From: Bacteroidales bacterium UBA1714
GTDB taxonomy: Bacteria; Bacteroidota; Bacteroidia; Bacteroidales; Paludibacteraceae
Length of the DNA: 35,178 bases
NCBI GenBank assembly: GCA_002317295.1
Contig: DCIY01000025.1
Span: 49,782 to 84,959 of the forward strand
Direction: 5' to 3'
The notes below the pieces were generated by a model, which had not been told where the DNA came from, did not search any database, and saw only the letters and a program-made list of their open reading frames with translations. Positions 8,069-14,242 of this stretch are shown piece after piece; the first letter of the stretch is position 1; the number at the start of each line of letters is the position of its first letter. The position numbers were made by a program, and so were the translations under genes.

Positions 8069-8746
8069 ATGAAAAAACTCCTTCAGCCCTTAGCCACGCC
8101 AGTGGCGCGCCTTTCAGCCCTTCTGCCCTTCCTCCTTCTCGCCTTATCGCCTCATAGCCTCATCGCCTATGGCCAAACTTACTACGAAAACGGCTACAAA
8201 TACCTCTACGATTACGACCACCGTATTGTCATACGGGAGTGTGTAGCATGTACAGAAGATTACCAGGACTTATGGAATGGCGACTATGTGCGCCTGCGCA
8301 ACAACCGCGTCTATATCTATTCCAATGGCACGCAAGTCACTTGGGGAGACCGGGTGTGGTTGGAGCACACGGGTCAATACACGGTGAAGCGCGGTAGTAA
8401 CATGTACTTACAGGATGCTTATGGCAACGACACCGGCGTCTGGGGAGAAAATATCTATGTGTTTTGGAATGGCGTTTGTTCCGTTACCCGCGGCAACAAT
8501 AAGTACCTCTATACTTCCAACAACTACCGCCTGGGCAGCGTCTATTCCAATGACGATATTTATATCTACTGGAACGGGTATTACGCCTATCACACCAATT
8601 ATTGGTACATAGCTGATCCCGATGGTCACACGGTCAGCAATACCTACTCCGACGAATCCCCGGACCTTACCTCCGCCGGCTATTTTAAGTGCTACCGTAA
8701 CGGCCAAACCTACCTCATCGACACCCGCGGCAACCGTGTCTATTAA
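8069..8746 (+). CDS. Secreted Tyr/Trp/Asn-rich repeat protein, function unknown
   Basis: I do not recognise this family. It is 225 residues with a signal peptide (MKKLLQ..LLPFLLLALSPHSLIAYGQ). The rest consists of about five imperfect repeats of roughly 30-36 residues, with a core like DIYIYWNGYYAYHTNYWYIA or NIYVFWNGVCSVTRGNNKYL. The end is GQTYLIDTRGNRVY. The regular alternation of aromatic residues with NG or GN turns suggests a beta-strand repeat fold, loosely like WG-type repeats. It is the last gene of the TPR/TraB-like set. Its signal peptide is coded by family D words (CAGCCCTTAGCC, CAGCCCTTCTGCCC). A surface-exposed or periplasmic binding role would be a guess. Confidence 0.75.
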   Translation: MKKLLQPLATPVARLSALLPFLLLALSPHSLIAYGQTYYENGYKYLYDYDHRIVIRECVACTEDYQDLWNGDYVRLRNNRVYIYSNGTQVTWGDRVWLEHTGQYTVKRGSNMYLQDAYGNDTGVWGENIYVFWNGVCSVTRGNNKYLYTSNNYRLGSVYSNDDIYIYWNGYYAYHTNYWYIADPDGHTVSNTYSDESPDLTSAGYFKCYRNGQTYLIDTRGNRVY

Positions 8747-8873
8747 TTATAGTTTAGAGGACGCTTCGCTACAGTTTAGAGTTTAGAGAACGGCACTGCG
8801 TGCCTACAGTTTAATTGTGCATTTTGAATTTTGAATTAGGGCTTTGCCCGTGCATTAGGCCTCCGGCCGCTCA
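8747..8873. repeat. Family B and C hairpin repeats between convergent genes
   Basis: The gap holds AGTTTAGAGGACGC, CTACAGTTTAGAGTTTAGAGAAC, hairpin GGCAC/GTGCC (8792-8804) and TACAGTTTAA. A short AT-rich TTTGAATTTTGAATT follows, then GGGC-TTT-GCCC (8839-8849) and AGGCCTCCGGCC. It lies between two converging stop codons, the only site here where the family is not followed by a gene start. It could act as a two-way terminator, but no U-tract follows the stems. Confidence 0.8.
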
Positions 8874-10088
8874 TTACTCATAGAGTAAATACGGCTTTCG
8901 TTGCTCGATAAACCGCTCTACATCGTTCGCCCACATGGCGCGAATCTCTTCGTTGCTCTTGCCGGCAATGATCATCTTGCGCACATACCCCACACCAATC
9001 AGTTTTTCAAAGAACGGCCGGAAAAAGTAATTGTCCATTTTCAGTGCATGGTACGCATCTATCAGGTAGTTGAGGTTGATACCCATGCTTCGGGCATCTG
9101 CTTCACTTATTGGGCTTAAATCGCGTCCCACGCACTCCCGCCCTTCCTGTGTGGACTGGTTGGGGGTAAATCGTATCTTTTTGCCCCTATAGTTCTCTTT
9201 GCCCAAATTTCCGTTTTTCTCTTCGTACAGCGGGTGACCGTAGCACATAAAGGGTATGTCGGTTCCGCGACCAATGGATATCGGAGTCGCTTCAAACAGG
9301 CATAAAGAGGGATACAGATAAATGGCTTTCGTACACCTTAGGTTCGGGGAGGTGCGCACCGGTATCTGATAACTCGTGTCGTGGGTGTAGTTTTGACAGG
9401 ATATAACCTTCAGATCCACTTTCAGTCCGTCCGGCAACCATCCCTCACCATTCACCATCAGTGCCAATTCGCCCAAGGTCATTCCATAGACCACAGGAAT
9501 GGGTAGCCACCCTACTCCGGATTTGTATTGCATATCCAATATGGGACCATCTACATAGTGTCCATTGGGGTTTGGACGGTCAAATACCATAAACTGTTTG
9601 CCATATCGGGCGCAGGCTTCCATCATTTTCACCATCGTGATATGGTAGGTGGAGAATCGTAGACCTACGTCTTGCAAATCGGCAATGAGGACATCAAACT
9701 TACCCATGCTCTCCGCACTGGGCAAACCGTCTAAACCATCGTATAACGACAAAATGGGAATACCGGTCTCTTCGTCAACGGTGCTGCTCACCAGTTCCCC
9801 TTCACGGGCAATCCCCCGAAATCCATGTTCCGGAGCAAAGACGGCAGTCACTTGGGCACCATTTTCCAGTAAGTAATTGAGCACATGCACCACTTCTTGG
9901 GTTCCGGGTCGGTACACGATGCTGGAGTGATTACCCAACAGGGCCACACGCTTGCCTTGTAACAGCGGCATATAGACTTCCACTTGTGCTGCACCTACGC
10001 CCACATCCGCCAAGGTAGCTTCTTTGGCACATGCACTCACACATGCCCATGCAATCCAGAAGGTAAGAAGAGTATGTTTCATCATCAT
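8874..10088 (-). CDS. namZ: DUF1343 / NamZ-like exo-beta-N-acetylmuramidase lipoprotein
   Basis: NamZ-type enzymes release terminal MurNAc from peptidoglycan fragments during cell-wall recycling. The family signatures are clear: VALLGNHSS near the start, then FAPEHGFRG, a DLQDVGLRFSTY block, FDRPNPNGHYVDGP, and a C-terminal substrate region with CTKAIYLYPSLCLFEATP and GRGTDIPF. I place the start at the ATG cluster 10082-10088, giving MMMKHTLLTFW and a lipobox ending VSAC. The upstream in-frame ATG at 10139 would run through the end of the next gene and would spoil the signal peptide. It is probably an inner- or outer-membrane-anchored periplasmic lipoprotein. The small unknown gene 22 bp upstream may share its transcript. 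Confidence 0.88.
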   Translation of the reverse strand: MMMKHTLLTFWIAWACVSACAKEATLADVGVGAAQVEVYMPLLQGKRVALLGNHSSIVYRPGTQEVVHVLNYLLENGAQVTAVFAPEHGFRGIAREGELVSSTVDEETGIPILSLYDGLDGLPSAESMGKFDVLIADLQDVGLRFSTYHITMVKMMEACARYGKQFMVFDRPNPNGHYVDGPILDMQYKSGVGWLPIPVVYGMTLGELALMVNGEGWLPDGLKVDLKVISCQNYTHDTSYQIPVRTSPNLRCTKAIYLYPSLCLFEATPISIGRGTDIPFMCYGHPLYEEKNGNLGKENYRGKKIRFTPNQSTQEGRECVGRDLSPISEADARSMGINLNYLIDAYHALKMDNYFFRPFFEKLIGVGYVRKMIIAGKSNEEIRAMWANDVERFIEQRKPYLLYE

Positions 10089-10110
10089 GTTATTATTTAA
10101 GGTCATATAA

Positions 10111-10482
10111 TTAGTGAGGCAATTGGCACCAAGTGTCAAACGGGTTGGCGAGTTTCCACTCTAATTGAAGCATACCGAATTGCCATGCGTGCGCGGTAAG
10201 ACAAACCTTACCATTTGCGCCTATTTTGTGCGCAAGTTCCCAATCTTTTTCCATTTGCGCTTTCGCTTCCGGTGTTGAGAAGCGTTCCTTCATTTGTGCA
10301 TGGGCATAAGCAAAAGCCTGAGCAGTCCATTTTTGCTTTGGAGAATGATGTTGGTGATAGGACTCATCCCGTTTACGGAAGAGTTGTTTACCACTGGCGG
10401 TTGTATAGAAATATCCATCATCCGTCTTTTTCATTTTTCCCATCATTGCACCGACGGGGCTTACAAAGATTACATTTGCCAT
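10111..10482 (-). CDS. Small conserved-looking protein of unknown function
   Basis: I do not recognise this 123-residue protein with certainty. It starts MANVIFVSPVGAMMGKMK, followed by GYFYTTASGKQLFRKRDES, HHSPKQKWTAQ and an Ala/His-rich helix. This loosely recalls small Bacteroidota proteins with a 'G.l.GkvG...yR.rnGk..vR...P....T..Q...R..F' pattern, which are often near mobile or phage DNA. There is no signal peptide and no membrane segment. It lies upstream of the NamZ-like gene in the same direction, and its own upstream region carries the 11-bp repeat array. Confidence that it is a real gene is moderate. No function is claimed. Confidence 0.6.
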   Translation of the reverse strand: MANVIFVSPVGAMMGKMKKTDDGYFYTTASGKQLFRKRDESYHQHHSPKQKWTAQAFAYAHAQMKERFSTPEAKAQMEKDWELAHKIGANGKVCLTAHAWQFGMLQLEWKLANPFDTWCQLPH

Positions 10483-10751
10483 AGTAAATAGAATATTTTA
10501 TTGGGTTATTTTTCGATTATGCGTGCTGTATCCCAGCCTTAGGGTATGACCGACTTACGCTCTGCTTACGGTCTGCTTACGGCCCACTTACGGGCGACTT
10601 ACGGAAGTAGCAGCAAAAAATCGGCAAAGAATAGTCCGCTGCGCTCATCTAGAAGCGCTAGACGTTCTAGTAGGCAGATCGCATCTGCCAAAATAAACAA
10701 AAGGAAACCCCTCTGACTCCCCTCGTAGGAGAGAGAGAAGTGCACCATCGA
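10483..10751. other. Intergenic region: 11-bp array and two perfect hairpins
   Basis: This 269-bp gap holds no gene that I can support. It contains the five-unit 11-bp direct repeat (10551-10605), an inverted repeat CTAGAA...TTCTAG (10649-10670) and the perfect 7-bp hairpin GGCAGAT-CGC-ATCTGCC (10673-10689). The right part (10690-10745) is purine-rich and looks like degraded sequence. Neither hairpin is followed by a U-tract on either strand. It also marks the left edge of the AT-rich block. Confidence 0.6.
10551..10605. repeat. Five tandem 11-bp CTTACGG repeats
   Basis: The units are CGACTTACGCT, CTGCTTACGGT, CTGCTTACGGC, CCACTTACGGG and CGACTTACGGA, with no gaps. The core CTTACG is invariant in all five; the flanks vary. 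The 11-bp step is close to one helical turn, so every core faces the same side of the DNA. The array sits 69-123 bp upstream of the small minus-strand gene starting at 10482. Confidence 0.9.
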
Positions 10752-11147
10752 TTATGCCAAATAGGCTTTTACATTTTCTATGAAGTTCTTCACCTGAGGC
10801 AGCAATGGTTTCATTTCTGCCTCATTTGTTTTATAAGAACAATTATAGTCAGCTTTTTGACGCATACTGATGAGTTTGGCATATAGTTTAGCATCCTCTA
10901 AACTAAACTTACCTGTAACCACAAAATATTGACCAAATTGATTTTGTGCGCCAGCATGGGTACCGACTTGCAATCCTTCGGAGACCAATAATGCAATTAC
11001 AGCATGATAAGTTGCATAATACAAGCGATTAGACACGACACTCCACAATTGTATTTGAGCATTAGCCTCTGCCTCATGAAAAGTGTTCTCTGCTTTTTCA
11101 ATTTCGAGATTGACTATGATATTTCTGTCTTGCTCACTTAGTCCCAT
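10752..11147 (-). CDS. HEPN-domain protein, partner of MNT nucleotidyltransferase
   Basis: This is the likely second half of an MNT/HEPN module, a type VII toxin-antitoxin arrangement in well-studied cases. The 131-residue, all-helical protein has the HEPN signature RLYYATYHAVIALL at 41-54. A second signature, SMRQKADY at 94-101, sits where many HEPN proteins carry their active-site arginine. I do not see the RX4-6H ribonuclease motif of HepT toxins; Tyr101 stands where His would be expected. It may therefore be a non-nuclease HEPN. Its start is two bases past the nucleotidyltransferase stop, so the pair is co-transcribed. Base composition is AT-rich, as across this block. Confidence 0.85.
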   Translation of the reverse strand: MGLSEQDRNIIVNLEIEKAENTFHEAEANAQIQLWSVVSNRLYYATYHAVIALLVSEGLQVGTHAGAQNQFGQYFVVTGKFSLEDAKLYAKLISMRQKADYNCSYKTNEAEMKPLLPQVKNFIENVKAYLA

Positions 11148-11148
11148 A

Positions 11149-11466
11149 CTAAATCAATTCTATTTTATCACGCTCTACATTATGCCAAAATAGGGAAGAC
11201 GAACTCCTTTTCCACTCTTCCTGCGTATATAAGATGGGATTGATATCCATATTGGTTTTCCAACCTAACATACTAAGAGGGAATGCATAATTATCATAAT
11301 CACTACTTTCTATTGTTTCTTTGTCCAAAAGAATAAGCAAATCCCAATCTGAAGATGGTTTTTCATCTCCTCTTGCACGAGAACCATATAGCCATAAATG
11401 GCCATTTTTAGGCAATACTTGCTGCCCTATATTAGTAATTTCTTTTATAGACTCGCTTTTCTTCAT
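11149..11466 (-). CDS. Minimal nucleotidyltransferase (MNT-type)
   Basis: This 105-residue protein of the MNT family carries the exact GSX10DXD active-site pattern: Gly28-Ser29 and Asp40-x-Asp42 in LYGSRARG...SSDWDLLILLD. Related MntA antitoxins AMPylate and neutralise their HEPN partner; that role is inferred here. It is the first gene of the pair and has a perfect consensus promoter 26 bp upstream on the minus strand (11492-11523). It is a typical length, AT-rich, and probably horizontally acquired with its partner. Confidence 0.88.
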   Translation of the reverse strand: MKKSESIKEITNIGQQVLPKNGHLWLYGSRARGDEKPSSDWDLLILLDKETIESSDYDNYAFPLSMLGWKTNMDINPILYTQEEWKRSSSSLFWHNVERDKIELI

Positions 11467-11491
11467 TAGCTACGAATGACTAATTCGACCG

Positions 11492-11523
11492 CAAAGATAC
11501 AGTTTATTTTTGACATTTGCAAA
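11492..11523 (-). promoter_or_regulatory. Bacteroidota promoter for the MNT/HEPN pair
   Basis: On the minus strand the -7 box is TATCTTTG (11492-11499) and the -33 box is TTTG (11520-11523), with a 20-bp spacer. This is a full match to the phylum's TAnnTTTG pattern. It predicts a start of transcription near 11485, about 20 bases before the ATG. Confidence 0.85.
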
Positions 11524-11539
11524 TAATTTGGAAATAAAA

Positions 11540-11571
11540 TTTGGTAGAATCGATTTTTTTTCGTAATTTTG
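11540..11571 (+). promoter_or_regulatory. Bacteroidota promoter of the eptA-like leader
   Basis: The -33 box TTTG (11540-11543), a 20-bp spacer and the -7 box TAATTTTG (11564-11571) match the consensus. Transcription should begin near 11578. That is about 350 bases before the downstream ATG and leaves an unusually long leader. The promoter faces away from the MNT/HEPN promoter, 16 bp apart. Confidence 0.85.
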
Positions 11572-11576
11572 CAGCC

Positions 11577-11930
11577 GTAATGTCTTCATACGGGTAGCGG
11601 GCGGGTGACTGCTCAATGACCCAAAGAGAGGCATTGCGGACATAGGCGATTTGAATGAATCGCAGAAAAGCGTTTATTGACGCTTGTTTTGGTCACTAGA
11701 AAATCTGGTAAATTTTGTACCCAAAGCAAGTGAGCGGTAAATGTCTTTGTTGGTGTGTATTACACTCGCATTATTGTGTGTACATATCGGCGTGGAGACA
11801 TTACGGCTTATTCTTGTACAAGGGTTTACCAGAGCCTCTAGTGAGAGAATAAGTAAGATAAGGTTCCACGCTTTTTTGTTGCAGTATAGTTTGGACGATT
11901 TGGAACCGGTGGTCCGAAAGCAACAAAAGA
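11577..11930 (+). ncRNA. Candidate structured leader RNA of the phosphoethanolamine transferase gene
   Basis: The region folds into several clear helices. These are GCGATT/AATCGC (11646-11663), AAGCGT/ACGCTT (11669-11685), CTTGTTTTGG with CCAAAGCAAG (11683-11692 and 11721-11730, one G-U pair), CTTATTCT with AGAATAAG (11807-11814 and 11846-11853), and the enclosing GCGTGGA with TCCACGC (11790-11796 and 11865-11871). The last helix is followed by six Us (11872-11877), as in a terminator. That U-tract can instead pair with the bases just before the start codon (TTTTGTTGC 11874-11882 with GCAACAAAA 11920-11928). No convincing reading frame explains the region. It may be a cis-acting attenuator or a separate small RNA; I cannot name a known class. 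Confidence 0.6.
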
Positions 11931-13592
11931 ATGAGTTTCTCATCTATTCGTAATTTTCTACAATCACATAATGGTACATTACGCTACTTTAGTAGTTTAT
12001 TTCTATTACTGCTTATTCTCATATATCCGTGTATTATATCCACAATAAAGAATGATATTGGGTTCAGTTATCTTTTGACAAGTGCCATTTTTACATTACC
12101 CATTTTAGGGTTTGTCTCCTTAATCCATCACAAATGGGTTTATTGGGTTGTTTTAATTCTATGCACCATCTTATCTATTGCAGAATTAACCATGGTTGAT
12201 TTGTATGGTGAATACTTATTGCCTGGTTCTATCTATTCACTTATACGTACGAATCCGCAAGAAGCCAACGAGTTTTACAACACCAACTTAGGTGAAGTAA
12301 TAAATTGGATTCCTCTTATCATTATATGTATTGGTTGTGGCCTCATTTATAGTATTCTAAAATGCACGCGACAGATTAAGAGCATCATATTGTTGATAAC
12401 CTTAATAATACCATTTGGCTATGTAACTTATAAAATGGTTGGCCATTATCATCATACGATAACATTACGATATTATGTTAACAATCGTATTTGGAATCGA
12501 CCACCTTACAATAGCATCTATCAAAGCATTCAAACGTATAAAGAAATACAAAAACGCAATGCTGTTGAACACACAAAAGATATTGATTTTGGGGCAAAGC
12601 CAATGACCGATATTAATAAGAAACAAGTCTATATAGTGGCAATTGGAGAGTCTCTTCGGTATGATAATCTATCATTAAATGGTAAATATGCACGTTCTAC
12701 CACTCCGCGATTGGAGGCCTTAGAAAATTTGGTTCTATTTGACGATTACTATTCACAAGCATGCCTTACCATGTATTCTATTCCTCAATTAGTCACCAGA
12801 GCTACCCCTGACAATTATGAGCTTAACTTTGCAGAACGTTCCATAGTAGAACCTTTTCGTGAAGCTGGATTTAGCACGTACGCCGTAGTCAGTCAAACTA
12901 ACCTTTTATCGTATGAAACCTACCTAACAAATGGTGTTGATTCTCTTATTATTGTACCCAATATAGTAAAAAATGGCGAAATCATATCTGGTGACAAGAC
13001 GATAGTGCATATCATAGATTCCCTCACTCATAAGAATGACAGATTGTTCATCATTACTCAATTTTATGGAAATCATAGTTTCTTCACCAATTATGAAAGT
13101 GAGTTTGATATTTATCAACCCAATTCCAATAATCAAGGAGCATCCAGAGATAGTATTTTATTAACCAATGCGTACGATAATAGTATCCTATACACGGACT
13201 ATATTCTATCATCAATTATTGATATTATCAACATGCCAGACGTCATTTCGGGTTTCATGTTCATGTCTGATCATGGCGAAGATATCTGTGGCGACGGCGC
13301 TGGGCATGGAGGTAATTGTACTCCATTAAAGACTGAATATCACGTGCCTTTTATATTTTGGTGGTCGGAGAATTATGCACAACTATTTCCTGAAAAAGTT
13401 GCTATGGCCAAAGCTCATAAAAAAGCAAAAATAAACGGTGACTGTATTTTCTATTCTGTATGTGATATGGCCGATATTCAGCTCGATTCTCTTTATAATG
13501 AACCCACATGGAGCGTTCTATCCTCTCATTTTAAAGAGCATACAAGATTGATTCTTGTGCCAGATGGAGTAACCACCATTTCTCCAGATTAA
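11931..13592 (+). CDS. Phosphoethanolamine transferase (EptA-like, sulfatase fold)
   Basis: Enzymes of this family move phosphoethanolamine from phosphatidylethanolamine onto lipid A or other envelope glycans on the periplasmic side. Five hydrophobic segments lie in residues about 20-170 and the catalytic domain follows. That domain shows AIGES at 237-241 (metal ligand Glu240), the TTPRL block at 257-261, the nucleophile region SQACLTMYS with Thr280, and the late metal site MSDHGED..GHGGNCTPLKTEYHVPF. Length 553 is normal. Base and codon use is visibly AT-rich against the genes on either side, which suggests transfer. It is preceded by a long structured leader and its own promoter. The exact acceptor (lipid A or another glycan) is not predictable. 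Confidence 0.92.
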   Translation: MSFSSIRNFLQSHNGTLRYFSSLFLLLLILIYPCIISTIKNDIGFSYLLTSAIFTLPILGFVSLIHHKWVYWVVLILCTILSIAELTMVDLYGEYLLPGSIYSLIRTNPQEANEFYNTNLGEVINWIPLIIICIGCGLIYSILKCTRQIKSIILLITLIIPFGYVTYKMVGHYHHTITLRYYVNNRIWNRPPYNSIYQSIQTYKEIQKRNAVEHTKDIDFGAKPMTDINKKQVYIVAIGESLRYDNLSLNGKYARSTTPRLEALENLVLFDDYYSQACLTMYSIPQLVTRATPDNYELNFAERSIVEPFREAGFSTYAVVSQTNLLSYETYLTNGVDSLIIVPNIVKNGEIISGDKTIVHIIDSLTHKNDRLFIITQFYGNHSFFTNYESEFDIYQPNSNNQGASRDSILLTNAYDNSILYTDYILSSIIDIINMPDVISGFMFMSDHGEDICGDGAGHGGNCTPLKTEYHVPFIFWWSENYAQLFPEKVAMAKAHKKAKINGDCIFYSVCDMADIQLDSLYNEPTWSVLSSHFKEHTRLILVPDGVTTISPD

Positions 13593-13717
13593 CAATAAGA
13601 CAACCCAAAGCAAAAAGAAATCGAAACACAAGGCCATAAGGGGAGCGCCCCGCGGCAAGGGGAAAATCCCAGACGAGCGGAGAGCGAAAAAGGCGATACG
13701 GCAAAACGCGGGAGCAG
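13593..13717 (-). ncRNA. Possible minus-strand RNA between eptA-like gene and bcp
   Basis: This GC-richer stretch is headed on the minus strand by a consensus promoter (13718-13750). Read on that strand it contains compact stems such as GGGATTTTCCC and GGGG-CGCT-CCCC (about 13639-13671). The only minus-strand reading frames run back through the promoter itself, so a protein start there is unlikely. An RNA starting near 13711 would run antisense toward the end of the transferase gene. I have an unverified impression of similar sequence in other Bacteroidales genomes. Confidence 0.4.
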
Positions 13718-13750
13718 CAAAGATACAAAATAATTTTGATATGTCACAAA
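13718..13750 (-). promoter_or_regulatory. Minus-strand promoter with no obvious gene
   Basis: The -7 box TATCTTTG (13718-13725 on the minus strand) and TTTG (13747-13750) are separated by 21 bp. It overlaps the bcp promoter spacer. It points away from bcp into the GC-rich non-coding stretch. Confidence 0.6.
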
Positions 13751-13765
13751 TTTTCCTTATCTTTG
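13735..13765 (+). promoter_or_regulatory. Promoter of bcp
   Basis: TTTG (13735-13738), a 19-bp spacer and TATCTTTG (13758-13765) match the consensus. The predicted start near 13772 leaves about 20 bases before the ATG at 13793. The whole element interlocks with the minus-strand promoter. Confidence 0.85.
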
Positions 13766-13792
13766 CAACAAATTTCAAAATTATAAACCATT

Positions 13793-14242
13793 ATGTTAGA
13801 AATAGGAAGTACCATACCCGCATTTAGCGTGGAAGATCAGGATGGTAAGGTCGTTACCCGCGAGACCTTACTGGGTCACAAAACCGTCATTTATTTTTAT
13901 CCCAAGGACAGTACTCCCGGCTGCACGGCCGAAGCTTGCGATATTCGGGATAACTATCACCGCTTTATCAGTTCGGGATATCAGGTGTATGGCGTCAGCA
14001 AAGACTCCAAGGCTTCGCATATCCGTTTTCGCGAAACACATCAATTGCCCTTCCCTCTCCTATCCGACCCCACTACACAGATGCTGCAGGCGTTTGGCGC
14101 TTGGGGAGAAAAGAAAATGTGCGGAAAAACATGCGTGGGAACGCTGCGAACCACCTTTGTGGTGGATGAGAAAGGAATCGTGACCGACATCATCACTAAG
14201 GTAGATACCAAGAACCATAGTGCGCAGATATTGGGCGTTTAG
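13793..14242 (+). CDS. bcp: Thiol peroxidase Bcp/PrxQ (atypical peroxiredoxin)
   Basis: This thioredoxin-dependent peroxiredoxin reduces hydrogen peroxide and organic peroxides in the cytoplasm. The 149-residue protein has the peroxidatic site in YPKDSTPGCTAEACDIR, with Cys44, and the resolving Cys49 five residues on, as in PrxQ/BCP. The length is normal and it is preceded by its own consensus promoter. It is a single-gene unit, and its last four bases overlap the stop of the convergent Wzi-like gene. The assignment is confident. Confidence 0.95.
   Translation: MLEIGSTIPAFSVEDQDGKVVTRETLLGHKTVIYFYPKDSTPGCTAEACDIRDNYHRFISSGYQVYGVSKDSKASHIRFRETHQLPFPLLSDPTTQMLQAFGAWGEKKMCGKTCVGTLRTTFVVDEKGIVTDIITKVDTKNHSAQILGV

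Noticed and set aside
10089..10139. Longer N-terminus for the NamZ-like protein
   Set aside because: It would overlap the upstream gene and place a polar stretch before the lipoprotein signal.
11577..11877. tmRNA, RNase P RNA or signal-recognition RNA
   Set aside because: None of the conserved core sequences of these RNAs is visible.
11741..11953. 70-residue protein in the leader of the transferase gene
   Set aside because: It overlaps the real start in another frame, its codons coincide with paired RNA segments, and it resembles no family I know. RNA is the better explanation.
13518..13778. Minus-strand protein of 65-86 residues near bcp
   Set aside because: Both possible starts lie upstream of or within the minus-strand promoter, so it cannot be made from that transcript.
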